Position numbers and translations under genes: made by a program. The notes beneath the pieces are model-generated. The model worked only from the letters and a program-made list of their open reading frames with translations, did no database searches and was not told where the DNA came from. Source: Linanthus parryae (lineage: Eukaryota > Streptophyta > Magnoliopsida > Ericales > Polemoniaceae). Taken from it: 64,000 nucleotides of DNA. Location: assembly GCA_023055425.1 (NCBI GenBank), contig JALGPY010000010.1, positions 54,721,665 through 54,785,664 of the forward strand, in the 5' to 3' direction. Shown here one piece after another: positions 34,487-45,637 of the stretch. The number at the start of each line of letters is the position of its first letter. Positions within the stretch are counted from its first letter, which is position 1.

Positions 34487-34984
34487 ATGAATGGACTTAC
34501 AATCAAGGACTTTTTGTCCGCCTTCAAGGACCCCATCAACGAAGAATGGGTAGAATTTGGAGCATGGATACGACAGCTTGCAGCACGCCAAAGGGAATAC
34601 GAGCTACAAGTCGTAGCGACCGCCACAAAACAGCCGCCACCACCATTGACAGACCAGACATTTCCGAAGCAGCCAACAACACGGAACCAGCTCCAGCCGC
34701 ATCCACTGCCGTCTCCTCCAAGTCCAGCGATCAAGAACCCGTCCAGAAATCCGACGGATTTCCCACCACCGCCCGACACCGCCATTGCTTCTGATGACCT
34801 CCAATCGGAGCCACTCCCGTCTCCCCAATCACTGTCCATGTATTCGCCTCACCACTCGTTGCCGTTGCAGCCACCCCAGGCCACCCAATCGGCCGGCGAA
34901 GCCCTCGCTGCCACCAACAAATCCAACCAGACCACCTCCGGTCTCAGCCATCCCCAAACGACCCACAAATGGCTGCAAATCTGA
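34487..34984 (+). pseudogene. Gag N-terminal relic, proline-rich
   Basis: A 165-codon frame starts MNGLTIKDFLSAF about 70 bp after the PBS, as a gag would. After some 35 residues it is dominated by proline, glutamine, serine and threonine, and no capsid domain or zinc knuckle follows. The intact chromovirus at 26.5 kb also has a proline tract early in Gag. I take this as the surviving N-terminal part of a Gag cut by the internal deletion. Confidence 0.5.
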
Positions 34985-36261
34985 CCCAATCGGTCGTCGT
35001 CGCCTCACACTCTTGTAGATAGTGCTTTCTAGACAGACAGATCTCAGCCACATGGCGACCATCCAGCACACCTAGCTGTGCATCACACACACTGGATCAC
35101 CACCCGCGCTAATCCATGTGGGGGCTGCGAGACAGGGCCCTCGCATACCACCACACGGGACTTGTAGGGACTTAGTGGGTTGGAGGCTAGAGTAAGCCCT
35201 GTCGCGCGCGAGCGACAACCAAGCCTGCGCGTGACCTTTAGTAACTGCTTTGAGAGATTTATGGCACGAGCTCCATAAACCCGATCAACCTCATAACGGT
35301 TCCGGTATACGCGGACGAAGTGCGTAACGGTCCCTATGTATGCGGACAAACGTGCCGTTGTGGTTAAGGTAATTAAGCCGCCATTAATGGGTGCATTAAC
35401 CCACTACAACAGTCACATTCTCCATTATATATAGGATCGTTAACCCTTCCTTACATAAGATGAATCACATGAACTACGCGGAAGCTCTGCCAAAATCCTC
35501 TCTCTCTCTCACACAGTTACCATTGTCTTAATCTCTCCCTACACACACCCTACTCTTTCCGTGTTCTTTCTATCCCCTGCTCTTGGTGTATATTGAATCC
35601 CCCTCAAAGGATTCTCTCGTACACAACCCTGCAACAAGATCTGATGGCCGCGATTCCACGAGCGCCGAAGCTCCAGCCGATACCAGCCTCCCAAATCACT
35701 GGAGATTCCGAGCTCCAACCTCCACTGCCGACGAAATCACTGCCACCACAACAGGTACTCCAAAACCCAGTCGGCCAAGCAACAGAACCCCCCCTCCGGG
35801 AACCTCTCTACTGATATGTTCTCCTCAAACCCGAACGACGGCGAAGACATCATCGTCGTCCTTCCATTCGTCCGTTACTTCGAGCCACAACCGCAAGATC
35901 CGCCACCCCAACCCGAAGTGGTCTTCTTCCTCAGCCGCTGGTTCGTAGGGCATGAGACAAGGTGTTGAGTTTCAACACTTGGGCTCTAAACTGTAGTTGG
36001 GCTCATTGTTTGCTTTGGGCCGAGACAACCAATGGACCTGAGTTTAACTTTTGATGTGGGTTTGATTATGAAATTAGGCCTAATTAATGTTTGGGTTACC
36101 ACAAAATTTTGGGCCAGTCTACAATTTCTAAAATTGGCCTCCAACTTGGCGTTCTCAAGTTCGTTGAACGTCCATTCGATCGAGGAAAAATAGTTCGGGA
36201 ATTAGCGACGATTTTTTAAACCCCAAATTGAGGACAAGGTGGTTTTCAAGCATGGGAGAGT
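34985..36261 (+). other. Remaining internal part of the deleted element
   Basis: No domain is found. Bases 35014-35630 are unlike the rest: CA-rich, with a TATATATAGGATCG-like TATA at 35435 and a CT tract near 35505. They could be a further inserted LTR starting TGTAGATAG, but I cannot find matching ends or a TSD. A proline-rich frame (35643-35814) follows. The end codes the chromodomain-tail relic described for the element. A purine-rich GGGAGAGT abuts the 3' LTR. Confidence 0.45.
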
Positions 36262-38056
36262 TGATACAGGTCACGTATCAAAATATCTATCTATATATTT
36301 AGTTATTAAGTTTATTGGTTATTTAACTATATTGGGTTATTTAGTGTATTTGGGCTTGGTCCGTAGGTCTAGGGTTAGGTCAGGGTATGCTAGTTTGTCT
36401 ATTTAAACGATGCAATATTTCAGTATTAATCAATCAAGAAGAATATTAAATTGTTAGTGTTTTATTTTCGTGTGTGTGTGTGATAACTATGTATTAGATT
36501 ACCTTCTTGCACGATTTCTATAGTTTTGTGTGTTTTTTAGGCAAAATACATGAGAAGTAGGCGATAATCTTAAAATATTTGAGTACTTGAGCTATTTGAG
36601 GTTAAATGTCTAATTCCGGAATTCCGTGTGTAATTTCGAGCTTTTATTGTCACATTTGATCTTCTGGTATGTTTCGTGTTGTGCGTTTCAGGAACCGGAG
36701 GCTCGGGAATGTGCTTGGGAGGTGGAATGAACTTCGAAAGGACGAGAAGGCTCAAGAGCTTGTTGGAGATAAATGAAGAAAAGACCAAAGATACAAAGAA
36801 AAAAAGATGAAATTTACCAGACTGGTCTTGAGACCAGTCCAACTAGTCGTGAGACCAGTCTATACTTATAAATTTTGAAGAAAATTGACAGATTCAAGCT
36901 TTTGATGGTCTTCTGACCAGTCCAATTGGTCTTGAGACTAGTCTGATGACCAGCAATCAAAATTAAGGGGCTTTAATGCAATTTTTAATCACTTTTGGCA
37001 AAGAAGTGAGGGAAATCACTTATTAACTAACCTAGGGGCTGGGGAGAACCATTCATTCACGTTTTTGGAGGAGAACAACGTTGGAGAGCAAGCTTGGAGG
37101 CGGAGAATCATCAAGACTTAAAGATTATTCGTTTAATTTCCTCTCTCTTTCATTCTATTGTATGATTATGGAGATTTCTACTATGCTAAACAAGTTTATG
37201 TCTAGCTAAACGCTTTAAGCTAGCCAATTGATGGAGAACTAGAGTTTGTTTAACATTTTTGAGATTCCAGGACTTGATTCATGCTGTATGCTTAATCGTA
37301 ATGATGCTTTAGTTATCTCTCTTATTCTTGACCTTTATTCTTTAGCATACTTGGATTAATCAACCGTAGTAGGCTAGTTGTCGGAATTGTTGCACGGTAG
37401 TGAACTATTCGAGACGTGTTGAAGAATATAGAGAATGATCTTGTGTTTCTTTGAGACTGAGAAGATATTATAACTAGATTATCCATTTAAGGGTTGTTTC
37501 TGTAGGTGTCGTTAGGACTCAGTGAAAACGTTGGGCCGATGGGACCCGGTGAGCAAGCCTAGTGAGCCAACAAGAGCGTGACGGTAGACGACGGTGGACG
37601 GAAAGGACCCGAAATCAACTGATTACGCAAATTCATGTGTGATCGAGAGAAGATCACGATGAGTGTTACCTTGTATAACTAAAACATCTGTAGAGTGTTT
37701 CATACTCCATAAATTATTATTGACCTTAGGGACCATTAATTTCCTAGTTCTTCTCCATAATCGTATTCATTACAATTATTTTATTTTACATTCAAAATCA
37801 TACAAAAATAGTTAGTGTAGGTTGTCCTTTACTTTAAGTCACTTGTTTGTGGATGACGAACTTGCAAAATCAAACCACTTCTTACCGGTTACGTACGTAT
37901 CATAAAATTAATTCTTGATTAACTAATAATCGTCTAATTCCCCTGGGTTCGATAATCCGGAGTCTAAAATACTCCACTTAGTACTTAACAATACGCTTGC
38001 ATTTAAATGCGTTAAGAATTCGCGTCAGTGTGACCGATCGTTACCAGGGGGTAACA
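36262..38056 (+). repeat. 3' LTR of the deleted chromovirus relative, split
   Basis: LTR bases 36262-36480 and 38033-38056 (243 bp in all) are separated by a solo LTR and its TSD. The terminal TTACCAGGGGGTAACA lies beyond the insertion. Confidence 0.85.
36481..38027 (+). repeat. Solo LTR of the array superfamily
   Basis: The 1547-bp unit starts TGATAACTA and ends CGCGTCA. It is flanked by a perfect 5-bp TSD, GTGTG (36476-36480 and 38028-38032). It is a distant relative of the LTRs at 1-19912 and 23142-24819, here on the plus strand. It keeps the paired GGACCC boxes (37530-37547 and 37593-37610) and the end TGCGTTAAGAATTCGCGTCA. Hairpin-forming GACTGGTCT/AGACCAGTC repeats lie at 36820-36960. 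Solo LTRs arise by recombination between the two LTRs of one element. Confidence 0.9.
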
Positions 38057-38457
38057 ATATCACAAGTACAGAACACTAGAATCCTCTATCATAATTCCTC
38101 AAAGAGTTTTTATATTATCAGATCTATTATTCTGAACCTAACTATGTATAAGTCTGTAATATCCGACGTTGTTTCCCCTTTATTTGGACATGTATAGAGT
38201 AAACCCTAGTTTGGTTTATCTCTTGATTATCTAAAAGGTTTAGGATTCGTTTAGCTGTGTCTAGTGTATAGAGTAAACCCTAGTTTGGTTTACCTCTTGA
38301 TTATCTGAAAGGTAAAGGATTCATTTAGCTGTGTCTAGAGTCTCCTATCCTATACATGTTGTGTTTCTTTGATATCTATGTGAGAGAGTTTTCAATTACA
38401 AACTACAGTGAGAGTGATTCACTCGACGAATAAAACTGAGAAAACTTCCTAGGAGCA
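38057..38457. other. Unclassified AT-rich DNA
   Basis: No gene. Contains a 74-bp tandem duplication and GAGAGTGATTCACTC, a short inverted repeat, near 38410. It may be the edge of an older retroelement continued at 40315, because the element at 38458-40309 splits it. Confidence 0.4.
38192..38338. repeat. 74-bp tandem duplication
   Basis: Two adjacent copies (38192-38265 and 38266-38338) each begin GTATAGAGTAAACCC and end GCTGTGTCTAG, with only a few differences. Confidence 0.85.
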
Positions 38458-40309
38458 TGATATGTATAGACATATCGAAGGTAACCAAATAATGAAAATA
38501 AAGGGAGTGAGAGTAGGGAGAGATTGATACAAGTAAGGTAGAGAGACTTATTTCTTCATTGAGTGAATAATACTTGGGAAATTACACTATTAAAATAGAT
38601 AACTGTGCAAACCCTAAAACTAACCCTATCCTAGCCCTACGGGCTTATTCTACGGGCCAAGCCGTATTAATAATTAAATAAATAGCTTAAATAAATAAAT
38701 GATAATTAAGTGATACGATATCGGTATCAAATCTCCCACGTTGAAACCGCCTTGCCCTCAAGGCGGAGGTTGAAAAGTCCGCGATAATCTTGCCCGGATC
38801 GAACTGACGACGAACGGTCTTGAAATCCTCTTTTTCTAGTCCCACTTTAAGCTTAAATATTTCCTGCCCAAAATAACTAGGCCCAAATAGAATGAGGCCA
38901 AATTGGAGACTTGGGTCTAAATTTAGTTCTCAGCCCAGATGATGAAGTCAGTCCAAATTAAGAAATAAACCTAAGTCCATCTAGGTTGGCCCAAAGAAAA
39001 AAATAGACCCAGTTTAATATTGGATCCCAAGTGTAATTCAGCCAATCTAAGGTTCCTCTAACAACCAAAGGCGGAGGAAGAGAACCCTTACTGGTTCGTG
39101 GCTGCGGTGGGTCTGGAAGGAAAGATCGGCGGTGGTGGTTCCGCTTGTTGTGGCGGCGGAGATGGCAGGCAGTACGGAAGTGGGGACAGTTGGAGATAGG
39201 CGAAGATCGGGGTAGTCGTTGGTGGCTGGAGGCGCAGGTAATTAGCTGGTAGCTGATTCACCGGTGGAGGCGCTAGTTGCAGGCCGTCGGAGATTAATTG
39301 GAGGCTTCAGGTGGCTTGAAAGAGGTCGTCCGAAGGGGCTGTGGTGTCGGATTGATTCCAGAGGTTGGAAGCGGTTTTCTGCTCGGTGGTTGGAGGCTCC
39401 GATTGCGACTTCTGGTCGTCGGAAGCCTTTGGAACAACGGGGAAGGCCTTCTGCTGGTCGGTCGGTTGGGATGCGCTCGGGTTCGGGGTCGCCGGACTTG
39501 GAGACGGCGGTGGAGGTGGCTAGAGCTGGGTGTGGGCGGCCGGATTCAGGGGCGATGCAAAGTTTCAGGAAATCGGCTTCTTTTGGGGCGATGCAAAGTT
39601 TCCGGAAAGCAGCTTCTTCTAGTTGGGATGTGGCGGCTGTTGGGTCGCTGGTTTCTGCTGGTCAGCTACTGTTTGACCGACCGACGATTGGAGCGGAGAA
39701 ATAAATGAAATGGTGGATCTGCAACCTTCTCAGTGGATGGGTGCAAATTCGGCAATGGCACCAAGGCTGGCGGCGGTGGCGTGGTCTTTTGTCGCGCTTG
39801 TAACTCCCGCATAAACTTTTAAAAGGTTGGGAAGGCAGCTTGCAGCGCGACTTCTTCTGCTAGACGTGCGGCTCGTTCTTGAGCCGCTTGACCGGCGGCT
39901 TACTGTTCTGCTCGACGCTTCAACATATCATCGAGCTTGTCGAGGAGTCTGTGGAGGACGCGGTCTTCTTCACTGGGTCTGAGAACAGCGCGAGGGAGAT
40001 TACCCGCGTCCGCCATTCTCTCAATGAAAGCACCAATTGATACGTACAAACGTATCGACGGTGACCGAATACTGAAACTAAAGGGAGAGATAGTAGGGAG
40101 AGATTGATAAAAAGTAAGGGAGAGAGACTTATTTCTTTATAGGCTGAATAATACTGCGAAAATTACACTGTTTAAATAGATAAGTGACAAACCCTAAACC
40201 TAACCCTACCCTAGCCCTACGGGCTTATTCTACGTGTCAAGTCATATTTATAATTCAATAACTAACTTAAATAAATAAATGATAATTAAGTGATACGATA
40301 TCCGTATCA
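38458..40309 (-). mobile_element. Second deleted chromovirus relative, non-autonomous
   Basis: On the minus strand: 5' LTR 40309-40038 (272 bp), PBS motif TTGGTGCTTTCATTGAG just inside it, internal region of 1.3 kb, 3' LTR 38729-38458 (272 bp). Flanks are GAGCA (38453-38457) and AAGCA (40310-40314), a TSD with one change. Internal sequence before the 3' LTR still codes NLRLEGKAV, like the LEDK tail of chromodomain elements. No pol domain remains. LTRs differ at several sites, so the insertion is older than the one at 26 kb. Confidence 0.83.
39900..40016 (-). pseudogene. Gag N-terminal relic
   Basis: Minus-strand frame starting MADAGNLPRAVLRPSEEDR, 22 bases after the LTR, 38 codons to a TAA. 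The same frame then stays open for about 26 codons of alanine/glutamine/arginine-rich, coiled-coil-like sequence. Position and composition suggest the start of Gag, now broken. The rest of the internal region is GC-rich without a recognisable domain. Confidence 0.5.
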
Positions 40310-40314
40310 AAGCA

Positions 40315-41215
40315 CGTCTGAATGAGGTTCACCGTGTAACGTAGGTCACTAGCTCGAGGAGTTAGTGTGCAGTTACCAACTAGGTTCAAGCGAGAATTGG
40401 ATTGCCACAACATGGGGGTGCCACAAAAGAGATTGCAGAAGCTAGGCAGATAAAGGTAGAGTGCTAGTAGCTAATTGGTATTTTAGCTCGTGATCTATCT
40501 TGTATTAGATGGTTTTGTGCAATATAATTGTATAGCACTGATTGGTGCTAGCAGATGAGGTTTTACTCCTGATTGTCCTTCTCAGACAGGGAACACAGTG
40601 AAGGTTGCCCCATGGTAAAAATCGTGTCTATGCGTTTTCTGTACCGTTTCTTACCGTTCATATAAATGTCGTAGATTAGACTTACTCACAATTTATCTGC
40701 ATTATGCTCATAATTACGTAGTCTTATATTACATAACTATTTAGATCTTATTGTCTTATCAAATTCCTCTACGGTAATACTGTAATAAGGAGTGACCCAC
40801 CACCTCAGAAATTGAAGTCTTCCGATGTATCACGTATCATTGCGATTTGAGGGTATAGTTGAGTAATACACACTTGTGCTCGTGTGGTATTTCGTCTATA
40901 CTCTAGGCTCTACGTCTCATTTTTTAATTTTTTTTTTGTTGTGTCCGGGCCAGCTTGCATGCTCCTCGACACATCTACGAAGTCCTGTGTGATATATCCA
41001 AATTTTTTAGATAGTACTTTTTTTAGATAGTCATATCAATTCCCAATAGCCCTAAGAATAAATGGGTTTGTGAAATTCGTAGTTGAGACCTAAGTTCGAA
41101 CGTGGACCTAAGGGGATTAAATCTCAGTCACCCAATAGGCCTCACTCCCTAGGGGCTAGACTCCTTGGGATTGAAGCAGTACTCCTTTTTTTTTGTTTTA
41201 GAGTTTGTATATAAA
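40315..41215. other. Non-coding DNA before F-box pseudogene 2
   Basis: No supported gene. It joins 38457 if the deleted element is removed. Some parts look like a decayed LTR, but termini and TSD cannot be identified. Confidence 0.4.
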
Positions 41216-41415
41216 GCTTTAAATTAATTAAAATAAACATTGTCCTATATATTTAATTAACCCTAGCCTTAGCTTTTGCTTCCGTCGAATTATTGTCCTG
41301 TCTCTAATGGATACCAAAGTCGTCGGAGCAACGAAGCCCCAGCCGGTACACAAATTTCCATACATCCCAGAAGAGATTGTCTGCCGCATTGTCGCAAATC
41401 TACCTATCAACTCTC

Positions 41416-41968
41416 TGTTGTGTAAAAATTCCAAAATAATATTTCTGTGTTTAAATTTAATTTGTGACTTTTTCCTGAAAAGTTGTCTTGTTTCAAATAG
41501 TTGTGACTTTTTACAAAAGTTGTGTCTTTTGGTAGTGTCTTTTTCCGAAGAGGTGCTTCAAGCACCATTTCATGTCTATAAATACAAGTAGTCTTTTGGT
41601 GTCAAATATGTTTTCAGTTTCTTGGTATCTCTTCTTCAATCACTTGTCCCGTGTCCGGGTTGGGTTCTAATTTAGGAGAAGACAAGAAGTGCAATCTTGT
41701 TTTTTCTCCATCGTGGTAGGCATTGTATCGGTGGGTAGCATTTCCGTGTATCCCATTTTGCACCATATAGTGGGGGAAATTACTATCCTAAAGATAGGTC
41801 CTGGACCGCCTTAGCCTACACCGTCAATCTCCTCTTCTTCTACAAAATCGATAAGTTTTCCAACCTCTTCATCGTTCTTCTCTATTGTATTTATGAGTTT
41901 TTTCGATTCATATTTTTGATACTAACCATAATTCTGAAATTGTTTGTTTTAGTGGATTTTCCACAACA
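41416..41968 (+). repeat. 5' LTR of the copia-like element
   Basis: 553 bp with a TATA box, TATAAATA at 41577-41584. It contains several GTTGTG(A/T)CTTTT-type short repeats upstream of the TATA box. Confidence 0.88.
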
Positions 41969-42302
41969 ATTTTAGGATAGTTATCTTCTCTTGAAAGATG
42001 ATTTGTTGCTCAAATTCAGAATATGGTGAATTTGTAATCACAGAGTTTCAATTCTGAGCAGAGGAAAGGATTTTTATCAACATGGCAAAGTGGCGAATTA
42101 CTAGCATTGTTCTCAGACGTCCTTTGGGGAAAGCAAGGATGTTGTTCGAGACTGATAAATATACCCAATCGGATAAGCGCCGCAAGCATGTGTTGTCGAT
42201 GCTTTTGAGTTTTGAAGGATGTTTTTTCTTTCCTGCCGTTAAATAGATTAGTTGATCTTAATTTTCTTTATGTTGATCTAGTGGGGCCTTTTCAAGAAAA
42301 TA

Positions 42303-42652
42303 TCTATATTATAAAATAACATGGTTTAACAAACTTTTGCATTTTCAACCTTTAGATTAAATTAACTCCATCCCCACCATTAGATCTCACCTACTTATTA
42401 CATTTCTAACTACCCACTCCCTTTGGACATGCCTAACTACCCACTCTCTATGGACATTCCTAACTAATATGAGAGATATTTTTTTCAATTACATTCCTAA
42501 TTTGGAAGTTGTATTTTTATTATTTATTTTTTCACCACATTTGTAAATACAATTTTTAGAAAACACCTCTAAATTCATTATAAAAAAACACCTCTAAATT
42601 AAAAAACGACCCGATTTAGGGATAGTGCCCTCGGGCACGGGTAGTACACTAG
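42303..42652 (+). mobile_element. Mini-Helitron, non-autonomous
   Basis: The 5' end reads TCTATATTATAAAATAAC and the 3' end is CTAG at 42649-42652. A 6-bp stem hairpin GTGCCC-TC-GGGCAC (42625-42638) lies 10 bases before the CTAG. The host bases are A at 42302 and T at 42653. TC start, 3' hairpin, CTRR end and insertion between A and T without TSD are the hallmarks of Helitrons, which move by a rolling-circle Rep/helicase supplied in trans. At 350 bp it has no coding capacity. Inside are two to three imperfect repeats of CTAACTACCCACTC. Confidence 0.9.
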
Positions 42653-45085
42653 TCTTATTAAATAATAATTATTTGTGGTTGGTAGTTGTCTTTGACCAGG
42701 AGTTCGATGCGAGGCATCAACTATATTCCCGGAGTTTTTGTTAATCTATTGAGACACAAGCGATATATCAAACTATGCGGGATTTAAAAATCCTCTTGAA
42801 GGCTCGGCTATTTCGGGGACGGTTAAGAATTCAATATGACAACAGTTGATGCAAGAGGAGTGTCAGGATTGCACAATTGATCATGTGCAAGTACATGGAC
42901 GAGAGGTCAAAAACACAAGGGACTGTGGTTCATGCATGATGATCATTGCGATCAATAAAAACAACACCCTATCATGGGTACTGAAGTGGCATTTGGGATT
43001 GGTCTGTCATCTTGGCACAAAACCCACTTGCAATCAAAAATTTTGTTTCACAGAGAATAGAGAAAGAAGTGATAAATTTTGAGTATTACCGCCTCGCAAC
43101 GATCAGATAAGTATTTCTTTTATCAATTTATTTCTTTATTGAGATATACATATATGCCGCATGTCTCAGTTTTGAGTACTATGATTTCATACTTGTGTGA
43201 ATTGAGCATTCTCTGGACAAAGCTATTTGGGAAAAATCTTGAAGGAAAAACTTCCTATTAGTCTGGTTGTCGTTATTTCAACTGCTATTACAAACTTGTG
43301 GAATAAGATGTTTTCATGATTAACTGAAGTTGGTTAATAATTTTAAGGTTCATTTTAATGATATTACCAGTTTGCTTGTTAATGAAATTTGTCTTTTTAA
43401 ATGTTGATGAGAAATTGCCTCTTTTATTGTCAGTGGGTGTCTTATTGAAAACTGAAGTTGCTCTTGAAGGTGTACAAATGTTCCGACCTGTAGATACCCA
43501 TCTACTCTGTTACATATAATGTTATAAGTAGATAAATCTTTTCTTGTCGAAAAAACAGAGAAGTATATTGTTTTTTCATGAAGGTAGATGCAAATTTCAG
43601 AGACCCAACATGGAGTCAACATTTATATATACATTGTTTTGCTTTATTTTCATAATTTTTACGTGCTGTTTTATTCCCTTTCAAATGAAAAAAATATATA
43701 TATGGTTAACCTTTTTTGTAGCAGTTGCAAATTAGGACTACTTCCAACATTACGTGGTTCATATTTGAAAACTTCTCTCAGTCAGTTTGACAAATTTGGA
43801 AAAATATTTCCTAGGAAAATGTGTTAAACATACATGTGATGTCTTGTTGATAGAAATCAGATGGTCAATTTGTGATTGTACTAATTTCTTATAGCCAATT
43901 TGGGTTTACCTGAAGAACCACACTGCGGATCTTAAGAATGCATAGCGGAGGATGAGTCTTCATTAAAGAAGAAGTGCGGGTGAAATGATAAATTTGGAGT
44001 TCAAGAGAAATTCCAAAGTGGGATGTTGATTATTATTGTGTTATTATATTGTTTATCTAATTTGTGTTTTGTGAATTGGACAGATGTAAACACTTTTTTT
44101 AAATCAGGAAAAACAAATGGTGAAGGATTTGAGCAAGTTCCAAATATTTGTGTAAAGTTAATAAACTTCTTGAAAAAATAGAAGCTATTGACAAGCAATG
44201 TCTACTTTCGCGAGGATGAAAAATTCACAACTTCAAGTGATTCCATGAGATGGAATATGTCGATATAAAAATATATCTCACAAGTAAAAGGTAAAGTGTG
44301 GCGCAATTAATTTTGCGAATGCTTGACAAATCCCATAAATTGGGATGTGTCCTTCACGACAAATTGTCATGACAATTGAGAGAATTAGCGGTTTACCAAC
44401 TATATATTATTTGTTGAAGAATTTTAAGTCACGGGAGGTATGAGACTATTACCGATTTATAGAGGTGTCTAAATTGAAACCTACCTCATCACGATGATGT
44501 CGGTCATTACCAAAAATCACATGCATCGAGGTTCAAAGGCAATTCAATTAAAAGACTACCCGCGGAATGCTAGTGTGAGACTACATTTCGAGTGCATTGC
44601 TTTATCTAAGGAATAGTGGGGGTATAATCTTCTTACTAAGAAATGAATGCTATTCCTTCAAAGTCTCATATCTGACTAATGCACTGCTTATCCACAACAA
44701 TATTAGTAGGTTGGACGCAACGTCCTTAACAGAACTCATAGCCTTTATGGTGGAGCGATTTAGCGGTTGTGGACGCTCTAGATGAGTCTGCCTTTGCAAG
44801 TAAGAAAGTGAGGGCCGCTTTCTAGGGGTTATCGGTAAGACCCTGAGAGTACTTGCTAAGACCGATTCAGCGCAAGGCTCATTAATAAAGCCCTGCCTCT
44901 TGAAGAAATTAGAACCCGGTACCTACGTGAATAGTTTCTTACTATCCTCACGGATATAAGTCTCTATTTAAACCACGGTTCAAGGCCCAGTCCACCGTTG
45001 GCGATACGTGGTACTATACCCAACCTTATTTTCTCTGCGTCGTTTCCTTTCGAGTCAACTATTTTGAGAATTTTTAGTGGGGGAT

Positions 45086-45637
45086 TGTTGTGTAAAAATT
45101 CCAAAATAATATTTCTGTGTTTAAATTTAATTTGTGACTTTTTCCTGAAAAGTTGTCTTGTTTCAAATAGTTGTGACTTTTTACAAAAGTTGTGTCTTTT
45201 GGTAGTGTCTTTTTCCGAAGAGGTGCTTCAAGCACCATTTCATGTCTATAAATACAAGTAGTCTTTTGGTGTCAAATATGTTTTCAGTTTCTTGGTATCT
45301 CTTCTTCAATCACTTGTCCCGTGTCCGGGTTGGGTTCTAATTTAGGAGAAGACAAGAAGTGCAATCTTGTTTTTTCTCCATCGTGGTAGGCATTGTATCG
45401 GTGGGTAGCATTTCCGTGTATCCCATTTTGCACCATATAGTGGGGGAAATTACTATCCTAAAGATAGGTCCTGGACCGCCTTAGCCTACACCGTCAATCT
45501 CCTCTTCTTCTACAAAATCGATAAATTTCCAACCTCTTCATCGTTCTTCTCTATTGTATTTATGAGTTTTTTCGATTCATATTTTTGATACTAACCATAA
45601 TTCTGAAATTGTTTGTTTTAGTGGATTTTCCACAACA
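45086..45637 (+). repeat. 3' LTR of the copia-like element
   Basis: 552 bp, TATA box at 45247-45254, followed by TSD CTCTC and the downstream part of F-box pseudogene 2. Transcription from this LTR would read into the F-box remnant. Confidence 0.88.

Larger units (their letters stand above)
34178..38056 (+). mobile_element. Internally deleted chromovirus relative, non-autonomous
   Basis: 5' LTR 34178-34416 (239 bp) and 3' LTR 36262-36480 continued at 38033-38056; the gap is a solo LTR insertion. Flanks are ATCTC (34173) and ATATC (38057), probably a TSD with one change. LTRs start TGATACAGG and end GGGGGTAACA, resembling the chromovirus termini, and the PBS TTGGTGCTTTCATTGAG follows the 5' LTR. 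The last internal codons before the 3' LTR read PQIEDKVVFKHGRVDT, like LQLEDKLVFEPGGVDT at the end of the intact gag-pol. Protease, RT and integrase are absent. I infer a deletion derivative that would need proteins in trans. Confidence 0.85.
41416..45637 (+). mobile_element. Non-autonomous LTR retrotransposon, copia-like ends
   Basis: LTRs 41416-41968 (553 bp) and 45086-45637 (552 bp) start TGTTGTG, end CCACAACA and differ only near 41855/45525 (one substitution and one indel seen). The TSD is CTCTC (41411-41415 and 45638-45642). The purine-rich AGTGGGGGAT before the 3' LTR is like the PPT of the copia element at 50227-50240, which supports a copia relation. The 3.1-kb internal region has no gag or pol domain; I could not find a standard PBS. 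One short frame (42082-42246, 54 codons, starting MAKWRITSIVLRR) is unknown. It carries a nested Helitron. Confidence 0.88.

Noticed and set aside
35014..35636. A distinct solo LTR in the deleted element
   Set aside because: TG start and TATA box are suggestive, but no matching CA end with a TSD could be found; kept only as an open observation.
39264..39708. Two overlapping plus-strand frames of 136-146 codons
   Set aside because: They lie antisense in a GC-rich part of a minus-strand retroelement and overlap in different frames; composition alone explains them.
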